The notes under the pieces were generated by a model, which ran no database searches, was not told the origin of the DNA, and was given only the letters and a program-made list of their open reading frames with translations. Positions 10,841-23,793 of a stretch of 64,000 bases of DNA are shown here, piece after piece. The stretch lies in contig NJPS01000040.1 of the NCBI GenBank assembly GCA_002946415.1, forward strand, positions 124,001 through 188,000, written 5' to 3'. This DNA comes from Rutstroemia sp. NJR-2017a BVV2. Taxonomy: Eukaryota > Ascomycota > Leotiomycetes > Helotiales > Rutstroemiaceae. Within the stretch, counting starts at the first letter, position 1, and each line of letters begins with the position of its first letter. Both the position numbers and the translations under genes were made by a program.

Positions 10841-13800
10841 ATGGATCACGAAAGCCCAGATGTCATGTCCGAGGAACCAGAATACGAATTTGATACACCA
10901 TCACCAGCCTACTCAGACTCAGATCAAGCCTGCTCACCAAAATCAGTACCTCGCGGCGTACCGCCAAAGTCGGAACCTCCTTCTACGAAAACTGAGGGAG
11001 GCGCTTCATGTAATCCAGCACAAACGTTGGGGTCAGGATCAACTGCAGCAAAAGAAAATACAGAAGCACAGCCAGGGCAAGTCTCACAAGATCATGATCA
11101 TTTAATAACAAGTTTCATGACAGATCTGCCAGATCGGGTGCCAGAGCCTCAATTAACTCCAGCGAGAAACCAGACTGTAAATGGAGAGTCATGTGGACCA
11201 GAACCTTTCTCGCCTTCGAAACACTTCAAGCTACAGACCACCATCTCTAGAGTCAAAATTGCAAAAATATGTCAAAAACCTTCGAAGGAGAAGACCTTCG
11301 AGGATGTCCAGGAGGAAAGCCGGGAGCGTGGAAAAGACATCTGGAGAGCTTGGGCATATCTGAAGGGAATACTCGAGAGACACGAAGTTTCCATAAGAAA
11401 GCGTTGGGGCAAGACGACAAAGGACAAACGACGTCAGATACTTCAAAATGCATGGCCCAAGATACAGATTTACAGTCTTCCGCACATAGTCGCATACAGA
11501 GAAGAATCATCGGAGCAAAGGATCAGGGAAACTCGATACAGAGACGCATACTTGTTTCCACATATCAATCTGACTGATTTATCAGACAATAAGAAGAATC
11601 TGTTGATGTTCCTGAATAAAAGAGGACGTTGCGCCCCTTCTCTGTTCGTTCGAACGGATCATAACCATATGAGAGCAGGTAATTGTGCACCGCCCTTTCG
11701 ATGTAAAGTGGAAGTTTACATATCTCATAGGTCTAAATTTGCGTGCTTTACAACAATACTTACTCGTAGGAACTCGCCACCTAATGCTTTTGGAAGATGA
11801 GGAGAATTATGGCGCACTCGAACTGTGGAATGGGTTCCAGGATTCTCCGGAAGATAATAACTGGGCGATTCCGGAAGGTAAGAAAGACGACGGCACACTA
11901 TGGTACGGTCGTGGTTTGCTACTTGGTGATGGTCTACTGGTTTTGGAAATTCAACAGCGAACCTTGCACTTTTTGATTAGGTGCTGCCAGGAAATATTAT
12001 CGCACTTGGAACCAGACGAGCTTGTTGCGGGAGACGGCCTCGAGTCAGCCAATGTTCCACCACCGGTCGACGAAGGAGGAGATACATTATCTATTACTGC
12101 AGTTGGACAGTCAAAGTTCTACAGTTGCTTGGGGAGGCCAAGTTTCACAAGACTGAAAGATATACTTTATGCGCGTCGTGCTTTGGCTGAAGACCATCTC
12201 TGGCTGCTCAAATCAGACCCAGGGTACTTCGGCCAACAGCTCCAAGCAACCTATGATCATGATCTGGCTCATATACCAAGTCGGCAAAGCAAGCTCACGT
12301 CATATTTAGGCAAACCCGAACATTGGGATAGCATAATTAAGGACACCATATGCGCTGCGTACAGAGATATAATCAGTTGGGACGTACTTTGCAGGATTAT
12401 AAATGCGACTGAGGCTCTTGTGGTCCAAAAACTCGATCAAATGTCTCCGAGGGAAAGGCTATCAACTCCATTGGGTGTGCAGCTTTTGCTGCTCAAGTAT
12501 GGGTACGTAACTATCTACTCAGTTCACCAGGAGGTGTGCTAAGTCATGGACCGCGCTGTTAAGTAAACGCGTGATTGCTTGTGATCGGTAATCATAACGA
12601 AAGCATAAAGATAGTACAACGTTTAGACCCTCTAGTCTATGAATTGGCGCACCCCTGGGATCTATCCGAATTTGTTACTAACGCCAACTCCCACAGATTA
12701 GAACAGCAGACTTGGGGTGCTGACGTGGTTAACAAGCTGCGAAAAGGTATCGCATCATCACCTGCATTGCGGTCAAGTTTTGAAAGAAAGAAAGACGGCG
12801 GAATCACTTTCACCGATGATTTGGACGATAAGCATTTATTATATCAGGTAGCGATTTTATGGGATACAGATCAACAAGATCGATGGGGTCTATTTGAGAC
12901 TATGAACAATATCGATACAGCCATCTCAGGCTCCCTGGAGACCAAGAAACAAGTGTCACCATACGTAGCTGAACTTCTTGCGGATACGGGCATTAAAGCA
13001 TACATTCTTTCCGAGCTCGACAATTTTCAGCCTTGGATGCTGGGAATCACCCAAGAGATCTTCAAGCAGTACTATGAGGACGATGTTAAAAAAGCCTACG
13101 AATCTATGGCACTGCCAATTTTACGCCTAGTTCTGGGTAAGATGTCCGCTGGAAAGGGTATCTCAAAACTCGGCGATCCTACTGATGGTAGATTTAATTA
13201 CCCCAAAGAAGGACCGCGAACACGATCCAATGTTGAGACGCTGCGAGCGGCTGAAAAATCACTGGATGATGTGTGGGCCGAGCTCAGGAAAATGTTGGAG
13301 AGTCGAGACAAGCAACATTGGGATGGTCTTGTACAGGGTTGTCTCGATACCAATTTGCCTTGGATCGTGGATAGTATGTTTACCCCATGTTCATCTGTCT
13401 GAAGCTCGCTGATGAATTCATAGGAACTCCGGAGTGGAAACATTTCGAAACGGAAACCAGGGAAGCAGAAGTAACTATCATGGGCAGGAAAGTCGAACCA
13501 AACTCCCGAATGGCCAAATCGCTCAACTTCTGTGTCTCGGCAGACATCCCATATGTGATGCTCGTTCCCCTGAAAGCTCTGAACGTCTTCTCCATCATAT
13601 TCCGCCAAGTTCCCCTTGATGGTGTGCCTAAAAAGCGCGGGAAAAAGATCGACGAAATATCCTGGAACGACTTCGTCGCTGCAATGGCCGCTGTAGGATT
13701 TGGCGCAACTAGGTTCCACTGTTCGCTGTGGCATTTCGTCCCAGAAGGCGTACCAGTTTCACAAGATACTGCTCTGTTGCGCAGCATCATGATTCATGAA

Positions 13801-13962
13801 CCATGGGAGGACAGCAAGATTTCTCTTAAGTACGCTCGATTGATTGGTATGAGACTCAAGCGCATGTATGGCTGGCATATTGACATGTTTGCGGAGGAGA
13901 ACGTCCGGTGTAAGGGTTGGGATGCTTATCGTTTTCATGATTTTAGACAGTGGTATTATTGA
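10841..13962 (+). CDS. Large protein of an uncharacterised, expanded ascomycete family
   Basis: Exons 10841-11678, 11731-12502, 12604-13373 and 13424-13962 give 972 residues. Introns 1 and 3 (52 and 50 bp) are certain from frame and borders. Intron 2 has a GTACGT donor and an AAG acceptor at 12603; an equally in-frame choice is 12507-12610. Residues 1-150 are acidic and Ser/Pro-rich. The core starts near GKDIWRAWAYLKGILERHE, followed by a basic helix with KRW and an AWP motif, then a conserved all-alpha-looking body with Trp and acidic residues. I recall similar proteins (WxxW..L..RHE..I.KRW) as a many-copy family in filamentous ascomycetes without known function; that is memory and not a search. 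No signal peptide, membrane segment or catalytic motif is visible. It sits directly after the secreted pair on the same strand. Confidence 0.75.
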
Positions 13963-14090
13963 GGATGGATGGCGAGACGGATGGATGATGGAAAGTTAAG
14001 TTGTAACTCAGCGGTTTGCGGATGATACCCCTTTGAGCGGAGATGGGCTGGAACAGCGAAGATAGGATCAGAAGTAATTGAATTAAAAGT

Positions 14091-14357
14091 TTAATATGAG
14101 ATGAGTTGTTCATCGACCTGGCTAAATGTTTTTGGTACCATGTTGTCTTCTAGCAAGTGCGAGGAGATGTATGCTTCATTCCATGTTTCTTCCGCAAACG
14201 AATATCTCTCAATGGCAAATTGGATATTGATGAAGGGTTCTACCCAGCGCAAACAGAAGCATTTAGGGACATCTAGCTTGTTCGATATAGGTCGGAAAAG
14301 TCGCCATGCCGAAGAGCAGGCTATTGCAAGTGCTTCGCACGCATAGCCTAAGAGTGA
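14091..14357 (-). pseudogene. Start-less protein-like open frame, possible exon or gene relic
   Basis: An 88-codon frame without an ATG is open on the minus strand. Its upstream end sits on a TGTAG that could be a splice acceptor. The translation looks natural (mixed Trp, Cys and acidic residues; for example EPFINIQFAIERYSFAEETW). Just upstream a second frame beginning VLVATEMISLLAPVLFPG is open but out of register by one base. Either an exon of a gene whose other exons I cannot place, or a frameshifted relic. No family recognised. Confidence 0.2.
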
Positions 14358-14587
14358 CTACATTGGCGTCGGTACGCCGTGACTTGGCCGGGGAACAAGA
14401 CCGGCGCAAGAAGTGATATCATCTCGGTGGCGACCAGAACCATTATACACTCAAGAAGAAACTGCCCTGATGAGAACAGTAACATGTCTGCTTTGCAGTC
14501 ACTTGAACTACACTATCAAAGAGTGAAGATTGACGCTATATGCGTAAAACCCAAGTATCCTTTAGAAATCACTGGATTCCTCTGATA

Positions 14588-15189
14588 CATTCAAAATGCC
14601 TTCATTCATCCTTGACCTCGCATCAACCGGAGCTATCCCCACTCGGCGGGCTCTCGGATATATTGAGTTCGCACTTGCTCTCTTCACCCATGAATATCTC
14701 TCTGCGCCGTCCCGGGCCCCGCAACTCGTATGCGCTGTCTGATATCCAGGCGCGGGGCCGCGTGCTCAGGTACAAACTGCTTTAGAAACTCGACATATCC
14801 CAACTTGAACGTCCAAGACACTGAGCCCTTCGCGATGTATGCTTCTCAGCTACAGGGACTAATGGCACCAGTGCTCGCGTACTTCGGACCAGAGAATAGA
14901 AGACCAGGATTGGTAGTTGCAGACGGGGCAGTTCGTTCTTCCTTTGGATAATGGGGCCGAGGACTTCTCTACGCGTAAGGGGACGGTGAATGGGAAGTTT
15001 GCGCTTGATGCTGAGATTTTAGGGGTTTTAATCGTGATGGGAGTGTGTGTGGCTGCTACGCTGGAGAATGATGATGTGGTGGATGCATTGGTATTGAGAG
15101 CCATGATAGCAGGTTGCGTCGCAGCGTATACTGTTATCACGAATTTGTTCTCTTTCACGTCATCATATTATGAAATGCCAAAATGCTAA
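14588..15189 (+). pseudogene. Possible small membrane-protein gene or relic
   Basis: Two protein-like stretches on the plus strand. One is from ATG 14588 to a GTATGC donor-like site near 14729 (SFILDLASTGAIPTRRALGY onward). The other is about 14917-15189, with a hydrophobic segment (AEILGVLIVMGVCVAATLEN and a second one further on) ending in a stop at 15189. Between them all frames contain stops. One long intron could join them, or the gene is decayed. I cannot decide and do not recognise a family. Confidence 0.2.
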
Positions 15190-16176
15190 AGAACGAAAGG
15201 TCATTCTCAGATGGTGTCGTCGTGGCTGTGGCGGTGCAACTGTGGCTCCTCCTCGCAAAACAAGATTTTGTCTCGTTGTCCTGTGTTGCATCAATATCAT
15301 TGCGGTAGAAGGTTGACCGTGATAATGCTATGGATTAGTGCTTCCATCACGAGTTGATGTGCTGTATACTTATCAATCCGGATTACGCCAGCCATATCGT
15401 CCTTCGTCGTGGACGCTCAAGTTACACTGTTGGATGGCCACGAGAAAATGTTGACGAGGGACAGTTTCTCTCCATCAGTGCTTGATCCGCCTTGCGAAAA
15501 TTTGCACATGCCGACCCTTTTCGACAATCTCTAGATCCAGAGCTCTCCGAAATGGTGAACTGCTCGACCAGCTTGGAGGACCCATCGAAGTCACCGGTCA
15601 ACCCTGCCTGTACCATACAGCTTTTGTTGATACATTAAACCTAAAAGCAATATGCGGTAGGTTTTAATGTCTAGCAATTCGTGGTATGCTTTCCGAAGCA
15701 TATACCATATGTCACGAAGATCTGCGAATAAGCACTTATGTCACTTTTATCCAATTACTTTATCGGCTGAGCATTTCCACAGATTTCGATGAGAATAGAT
15801 AATTGCTCTTTGGAAGATCTTACTTCTCGCCAACTAACCTTTGGCCACTGGACACAAGGCTGGGCTTGATTATCTCGTGATAGTAATAATCGTATCTTGC
15901 ATCGTTGGCGTGCTCTCTTTCTAAACATGATAATTTGAGAGAAAATGACCCTTCCATCAGTCAGAGACCTTCTGCAACGCGCGTAGGAGAGTGCTTGCGG
16001 TCTCTGCCAAGTGCCGAACTGTCCATTCACTTGATGATTCAGTCGCCGTATACGCACCGAATGCATCATATACAATTCAGATAGATCGGATGACGATGAG
16101 GTAGGACTTTATTCAGAAGCATAATTAATGAATCAGTCATATGTTAGTCACCTTAGTAAACTAGAAGTACAGTGTA

Positions 16177-16331
16177 CTCTCCGGTGCAGAAATAGCAGGC
16201 CGACAACAATCTCCAAACACATTTGGATAATGAAAACATATAATATCCTAGAGCCGTGAATATTCGTTTGACAGCAGTAATCGGCTACAACGTATTGTAC
16301 CAAATCGGCCTGTTTCTTCTGCCCTGGAGAG
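16177..16331. mobile_element. MITE-like element, copy 1 (155 bp, about 27-bp terminal inverted repeats)
   Basis: The left end starts CTCTCCGGTGCAGAAATAGC and runs to CAGGCCGA. The right end, read in reverse complement, starts CTCTCCAGGGCAGAAGAAAC and also runs to CAGGCCGA. About 22 of 27 bases agree. Internal sequence (GCCGACAACAAT, TAATGAAAACATA) is shared with the copy at 36682-36802. No coding capacity. I see no clear target-site duplication. It ends about 400 bp upstream of the ATG18 start codon. Confidence 0.7.
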
Positions 16332-16738
16332 CTTAAGGTCGAGCACTTTGTGGCGCGCCGCCAAAACTTCGGGTCACCCTTGCACGCTAACGAAACAGCT
16401 CATTGGGAGCTGGAGCTCGTTGGAGGTAGCTGGCGGCTGGTAACGACCTGGGAATTCAACCCCGCGTCTACCTTTATCGCCAACGTCTCTATTGAGGAAA
16501 TCAGATACCTGGGTAAAATCAACATCAAATGCACACTTTATTCGCAAGGTCGACAATTGCTACGGCTCTACTGTCTAGTTGATCGGAACAACAGTCTGCC
16601 GAAGTACTACAATCGTCTTTCTGATTGTCTCAAACCCTTTCCGCGAATCAGCCTATCCATCCTTGAGCTTCTGGCGCCCAGTGTCTTCGACTCCAACAAT
16701 TCACTGTTGTCGCAGAGGACTGAATTTCCTCTGCAGCC

Positions 16739-18230
16739 ATGGCTATGAATTACGTTACCTTTAATCAGGACTATAGCTCCCTAGCAGTTGGTCGGTGTGC
16801 TACCCTCCACATTGTCGCATACTGCTGATGCCCGTAAACAGGAACGTCCAAAGGCTTCCGCGTATACCATACCGAGCCGTTTTCGAAATCCTTCTCGGGA
16901 GACGAGGGAAATGTCTCTCTCATCGAAATGTTATTCTCGACGACATTGGTCGCCATCAAGCAAACCCCTAGGCATATCGTCATTCAGAATGCTAAGGTAT
17001 GATATCCCTTCTGTTTCCTTGAATCACTCTTCTACTTGGCATTGAAACCCGGCAAACTTGCTAACAATTCGCGCAAATGTAGAGAAGAAACTCGGTCATA
17101 TGCGAACTCACTTTTCCGTCGGCAGTTTTGGCAATGCGAATGAATCGTAAACGACTAGCGGTGTTCCTGGAGGAAGAAATATATTTGTACGACATTCAGA
17201 CTATGGATATGCTCTATACGATATCCACATCAGCGAACCCAAATGCGATTTGCGCCCTATCGGCATCATCGGAGAATTGCTACATGGCATATCCTTTACC
17301 AAAACCCAGAGAAGAGACAGGAGATAAGCGGCCCTCTCATGCACCACCACTTTCGCCATATGTTGCGCCAACATCTGGAGAAGTCCTCATATTTGATGCC
17401 AAGTCTCTAAAGGCTGTCAACGTTGTCGAAGCACACCGAGCACCTCTATCGTGCGTTGCATTGAACAATGACGGCACCCTGCTTGCGACTGCCTCAGAAA
17501 AGGGAACAATTATTAGGGTTTTCTCCTTACCGGGAGGACAGAAACTTTACCAGTTTAGAAGAGGAACTTATCCATCGACAATCTTTAGCATGTCTTTCAA
17601 TCTAAGCTCCACACTGCTGTGTGTATCATCCAACAGCGACACCATTCATATATTCCGACTCGGCGGTCCGGTCACAGGGTTGCCAGATTCACCCCGGTCT
17701 CCAACCGATCGATGGAGTAGGTCGCGGAGCTTCGACAGCGGCAACGAGTCACCTACAACAGGAACATCGCCTGGAAGCGAAATGGCGGACGTGCCCACTA
17801 CCACGCACAAAAGTAGCGGTACATTTGGAAGCATGATTCGACGGTCATCACAGATGATGGGCAAGAGCGTGGCAGGTGTGGTTGGAGGCTATCTACCACA
17901 GGCTGTCACGGAGATGTGGGAGCCTGCACGGGATTTTGCTTTCATCAAACTGCCGAAAGGAGGAATGGGAGGTAACTCCCGAGGCGGTCCTGTGCATAGC
18001 ATTGTGGCAATGAGTAGCAGCAGCCCGCAGGTAATGGTGGTGACAAGTGATGGAGGATTCTACATATACAGCATAGACATGGAGAACGGTGGTGAGGGAG
18101 TCTTGGTGAAGCAGTATTCGTGAGTATCCATCTGCCCTCAGACATGACCAATTTCCTAACCAAATTGATCAACAGACTACTTGAGGGGGACGACACTATC
18201 GATAAACCAGCAACGCACTATGGAAGCTGA
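16739..18230 (+). CDS. ATG18: Autophagy protein Atg18 (PROPPIN, PI3P-binding WD40 protein)
   Basis: Binds PI3P and PI(3,5)P2 on autophagic and vacuolar membranes and, with Atg2, supports phagophore growth and lipid transfer. Exons 16739-16790, 16842-16996, 17083-18119 and 18176-18230 give 432 residues. The N-terminus ([18 protein letters not shown]) matches the conserved start of filamentous-fungal Atg18. A seven-bladed propeller follows, with the lipid-binding FRRG at residues 227-230 and a Ser/Pro-rich loop after it (blade 6 region). The last exon supplies only 17 residues and is easy to miss. Intron 1 uses the uncommon donor GTCGGT; it is the only choice that keeps frame. The frame at 16350-16748 upstream overlaps the start and is probably untranslated leader. 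Assignment is strong; an Hsv2-type paralogue is much less likely. Confidence 0.9.
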
Positions 18231-21200
18231 GGGACGAATCAAGATCTGTATATTTATGGCGTTCCTGTTGCAATCTCTGGCGGCGCACTTTCCTTTTTGA
18301 TCCCTAAACTCGCAGCATTTGTTAGGTGTTTGGTTAGCTTCTGGAGGCATTATCGGCCGAGCTTACGAGCATTCTGTCGATCAAGTATATCAATTAATAG
18401 CATACTCATTTCGAGGTCATCTCGTAACTTGAATCCGTTTTTCCACAACCATGATAAGGTGTTATCGTTCTTGATCCAGATATGCCAAGTCTGAAGGTTT
18501 CAATTACAGCGCAGATTGGCAATAGCTTGTTTGAGCATTCCCGGGCGAGAAGGATTCGAGTTTGTCATGGATCATGCTGCATGAAATTTCTACATGAACT
18601 CCTGCGCAGTGACACCTAGTGACCCCGGATTATTGTTCAGGGGCAACAAGATGAGCTTTGAACTAACTTTACGGCTCAGAGATCAATCTAAGGTACCCGT
18701 CCAGACGACATGCTTCCCGACGCACAGTAGATGCCACCACGTTTTTGGTGGTGGCGATGGGTTGCGCAAAGACGAATCCTTCGTGTTTGTGATCCGAACA
18801 GCCATTAGGAGAATTCCCATTTGACCTCGACCATGTTTTTCCAAAAGCAGCCTCACCGCAGGGAACCACATCAAACTCGAGGGTCACAGTCGCAAAAACT
18901 CGGCTCGGCATGGAAAGCGGAAGAGGATCGTTTGATAATCTACATTTTGCACTGCAACGCGTTGTTTCGAATCCTCCCGGCATGCGACGCCGCTTTCGAA
19001 CCAGGTGATTGGATCTGCTGGAATCCTCTCTTGCTGGATGGGGGATTTTCCGTTCTAGTTCCATTCTTAGAACTTCTCGCTGACGGACAACCTGGAGGAC
19101 TTTGATGTAGGGACGAACAAGGGTCTTTGGAAAGAAAGCCCCACCAAAGCCTCGATGGAATACAACTGACATCTCTGCAGCAACGTTGGGAATTTACCTT
19201 GATCTATTCTCAAACATGTCGATTTCCAAGATTCGGCACACGTGTTCGGAGACCATGAAAATTGAGCTTTCTATTGGGTAGGGTAGCATCAGAGCAGATA
19301 GCATTTACATCAATCTCCAGCCATCTGGTGCTTAGACATGATCTCATAAAGGGGAGTCAGCCTAGAGGAAGGCGGATTTTGTACTCATTACCACCAAGTA
19401 TTATGGCGATGGAAGATCCAGAAGCTCCATTATTGCATCATTAATCATTTATGCTATGAGTGACAACAGCCTTTGGCCTGATCGATTGGCGCAGGGTAGC
19501 CAGAACTCTGCTTTTTTGCAGGTTCGAACTCGTGCTACCCCTGGGTCGAAAGAGCGACTCAGCAATGGGAGGAGCTTTTCACAAAAGAATTGTTAAATAT
19601 AGCCATTTACATACTTTCAAACGAGGAGATATGCATGGGAAGAAGGGATTTTTACGTACATGACAAAGTAACACATGGCCAAAGAAGCATCCAAACCACC
19701 TGCTAGCTAGGTACAGTCCATGGCAAGTGCAACCTCGAATGACGACCCTTAGGAAAAAGGAAAAAAGAAAGCGAACCACGGAACTGTGTCCCGTACGGAG
19801 TTAGTGGGTGGTCCATATCGTACCCACAGCATCGCATCCACTCACTAGGACTTTGATGATCTTTTTTCGCATTTTCCCCGCTCGCTTTCTCTTTCGAATA
19901 AAATGCACGCTCCCGTTTGAGAAAAAAACGATCAGGGATCTAAGCGCCGTCGCGAGGAAGCTCAAGCTCGAGCTCGAGCTCGACCGATCAACGCGACCGG
20001 TCGGGCTAAAAGTCTTTTTTTACTCCGTTGCCGTTTCGGGGAATCGGTGTAGCAACGAGCTACGAGGTCAGCTTTTGGGGTTGTTGGGATGAACCCTTAC
20101 CAGCGTGCCATACCAGCGTGCCAGGGGTGCCGAATGCGATTCCCTCTGCAGACTGCATCACAAGTAAGGCTGGGGATTGCGGATGGGACGAGCAATCCTC
20201 GGTGAGTCTCTAGGGCGAAGAAGATCTGTGGCCCACGCAGACGGAGATGGTTGCTGAAAGGGGATACGCTCACTTATCAGATCTCGTCACCTTGGTACTG
20301 TACTCAGTACCCGACCCCGACTACCAGACCAGTGCGGTTGCACAGTCTGTCACCGCGTGCCTTTTCCACTCTCATCCCATCTGGCATTTAGATGAATTTT
20401 TGCGGTATATCAAATCCGGATCTATATCAGACGATTATATATGATCATACATACATACGCGAGGTAAGCATCTATGGAGCTCATCTCCAGGCTGGAATTG
20501 AGTTGGACCAGTGGAAATTTGCCGGATGCGGGTCCCTACGAAGGTACTCGAGTCCCGTACAACCAACATGAGCAGTTTTCGAATTTATTCTACTTTAGTA
20601 TTAATGTGCGGTCCGACCATTAGAGTTGCCGTATGTATCCAATGATCTACACGCTGAGCAGGCTTTGTCCAAGACACACCACAAACTCTGTACTTCGTAG
20701 GAAACCTTCGCACGGTTAGTCCATAATTTGACAGGCCAGGGGGCTAGGTCTGAAAGCAGGAGTGACTGGCTCGCCTTATGAACCCATATCCGTCATCTGA
20801 GGCTCGGTTGTGTACTTCCTGATCGGACGTTCATGGCTGGTGAATGGATCAGAAGTACGATGAACGCAGTACGAGCTCCCATACAGGGCCAACCGTTTGG
20901 AGGGGTTGGAGGAAGCCACCCGCATCCTTTGTTGGAACCTGGAAGGAGATGAAAGATGAAAGTTAGATACCGTATCCTGTTTATCTCATACGGTACTCAT
21001 GTTGGTTGTAACATCACCAATTGCAAACCATCCCCAACATCCGCTGCCCTTGACTCCTGTAGATAGTGTTAGAGTGGGAGGAGGGGAAGCTCAAACATGG
21101 TCCGTAGAGCAGCGTCTGGAAACAATTCAACGGTTGCACAAGACGGTGTGTTCTGTCTTGTCTGTCTTGTCTATCTAAGCCTCCCGATGCAAGATAGATC

Positions 21201-23793
21201 AACCGTCTCCCAAGTTCCAGCCAATGCATGATTTCAACGGGTACCTTCACTAAGTTATTCAAGTTCCACCCAAGGCCGCTACTCCTCATGGACCACTAGT
21301 CCTGTGCCCGCTAAACCAAAGAAGGATATTTCTCAGGCTGCTTCAAACCCCTGTGCCTATGCCCAGAGATGCAGTAATGATCGCAAAGGCATCAGAGACA
21401 AGCGGGCTCCAGGGAAAAAGGTCAGATAACATTACAATCTCTGCAAGCAGCCGAGGATTCTATCCCATCAAGCAATCTACCGGGAACAACACAGTCATGC
21501 CATCGAGATATGCGGTTATTTTGTGACTCGCCCGGAATAACTAGCACAACACTAACTGGAAATACAGCAAACAGCAAACAGTTGGTTTGGACCTCGCACG
21601 AGCACAAGCACGAGCAAAAAGCAAAATATAGAAAGTAGGTGCCGTAAACCTGACCTCTCATGCCGTAAGATTAGATTCATCTGACCAGAATTAACTGCGG
21701 GTCTCGAAATACAGCACCTCCCAAGTAGAATTCCACCTTACCGCGGTGGGCCACTTGGGACTTGGGTATGCAAGAGATAGGTGAGCGGTAGGCGGTAGGT
21801 GGAAGGTGGAAGGTATTTTTGTCATGGACTAAGTTTACAGCTATCTGTATCTGGCCTCCGTGAGGCTGTGCGCGCGTCTTTTTTCTCTAGCTTTTCGCAA
21901 TGACTGGTAGGTAAGCAAGATTCGCAAAACTCAAGCAAGCGGGTAAATTCCACTTTGACGCGTTTGGAGGATCAGAACTTAGAAGCTGGCTGCAACGGGT
22001 AGCGCAAAACGCAAAAGAAATATAAGATAAGTTGTCTTACCTAGCTGAGCTAACGGCCACGACACCCTTCTACCGGTATCCCAAATAGTTGTTGAACACA
22101 ATGTATGGTCCTCGATAGGTCTAGCACCATTCTTCTCCCATTGATGTGATAGGCAGACCGCCCTCTGATAGCTGCAGTAAATTCCAAATAGTGTACCGGT
22201 TGTACCAACTTTCCATTTTCCAGCGCGTTTGCTAAAATTACCAAGACCATTTTAGCAGCACAACAGCATACAGTCATCAGTCACATCCCAACATCCCTAA
22301 GAGTTTGACCCCCATATTATTCTAATCTGCCAGCTCTGACTCGTTCCCTCGTTCAATGAGCCTCGAAACAGTGGGTAAATCACAGGGCCGAGCCTACTTG
22401 CAACGTGCGATTCGACAGGGAGACCATGTTATCTCTGATCCACAACGTTCCGAAACGATCATGAGCCCAGGGTGGCCAGGATATGAGGGCACCGTGACAG
22501 GCACTGAATTCACTGCACTCACGGAAGGCTTTGCTTCTGTACTGTACCGAAAATATCCGGATTTACGAATAAGCTATACCCGCCGCAGTCCGGGTCCAAG
22601 AACATCGCAAATCACCCATACCGCTCGCATTACCAACCCTGGGTGGATAATGGCGACGATCAGAAGCTCCAGGTACTCCACATTGCCCTCTTCCCCGTCC
22701 CTTCGGTCGAGTGAAAAAGCAAAGCCTCAGTACTTTAAACCGGACGCAGGCTGGAGGCTTCACGGCGACCAAAGAAACCGCATCAAATTCTGCAGGTTGG
22801 TTGGTGTAGGGGTTTGACAGCGATGTAGCTGGCAAGGCTCTCTGTCCTTAGCCATATTTCAGAAACCGCATTTAGATGTATCCCTGAACGACTTTTTCCT
22901 GTCCCTCGACCGTGAGCAATCAGAAGGCTGTCCTGTGCAGATTGTCTGTTGGAATTGCTATCTTTGTTCACCTAACACCCAACACCCTCAGCTACTACTG
23001 CTTCTGGCTACTTTGGGGAATGTCAGATTTACTCCAAATGAAAAATAATTTAGATTGTCATTTGGCCCTACTAACATTAACTTAACCTTACCCCATGTTC
23101 CTTTTCCTCTTTTACCCTATTCCACTTTCTTACTCGCCGTTATAGCGAAATAACAGAACCCCTGCCTGCCAAGGGTTGTTAGTAGGTACGGGTAAGTTTG
23201 AGTACCTTTGCGTCGGATCTGGACCAGTGCGTCTCCTGCAGTTGGCTTATTGCAAGGGTCGTCGGCCGATTCACTCCATGGTATTCACTTACCCCCTTCC
23301 CCCCTCGTCTACTAGCTCAACCTGGACTGCCGCGGCGAACCCATGTCAGCAACAGGATCCATTAAACCTGTTGTGTTTATACTCTCTATTTGAAAGAATG
23401 GCAGCCCTCCAAAATCTGCCTTGGAATACTTCAGATGCCCGTCATCACTTAAAAGGAAAAGGCTCTCACCCTCACCCATCCTTCACTTTTCCATTCCTAG
23501 TATTCGAGGCTCAGCTATTCTTTGCTCCATACTACTTCCAGCCCTGTATCTGTCCGTGGGATATCTCACCCTCACCCTCACAACTCCCGGTTCCTTATAA
23601 TTGCCACGGTCCCCATTCTCCACAATCATCGCCTCCGTCCTACCTGTATGAAATATCACGTTTCAGGGATCTCACGAATATCACACAAAGTCATCCAGTC
23701 TAGCCCCCCCCAAACTGTTAGACTAATTATCTATTCCTTCCTTCATCTTCATACTCTTCCTTTTCTCCTCCTTCTCCTCTATTCTTGTTCACC
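18231..23793. other. Gene-poor intergenic region (5.6 kb)
   Basis: No gene supported. All frames are short and compositionally random-looking. The longest are 18669-19172 (minus) and 22356-22817 (plus, 153 codons), without motif, signal peptide or splice support. A self-complementary CTCGAG-rich run occurs near 19960-19985 and an AT/GTAC-rich area near 20280-20460. The last 0.7 kb, pyrimidine-rich, should be the leader and promoter of the zinc-finger gene. Confidence 0.4.

Larger units (their letters stand above)
13963..16176. other. Gene-poor stretch with decayed-looking open frames
   Basis: No complete gene can be supported. It holds two protein-like open stretches described separately (14091-14357 minus and 14588-15189 plus). 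The remainder, 15190-16176, shows only short broken frames. Confidence 0.4.

Noticed and set aside
16350..16748. 132-codon frame just upstream of ATG18
   Set aside because: Overlaps the well-supported ATG18 start, has no domain or signal and fits an untranslated leader better.
19485..19530. tRNA-like A and B boxes (GGCGCAGGGTAGCC and GGTTCGAACTC)
   Set aside because: The boxes are only about 34 bp apart, too close for a tRNA body (about 45), and no acceptor stem pairs around them.
19957..20010. CTCGAG/GACCGGTC self-complementary run as a possible transposon end
   Set aside because: No matching partner end in the window and no coding remains nearby.
22356..22817. 153-codon frame
   Set aside because: Composition looks random, overlapping minus-strand frame equally long, no motif or splice signals.
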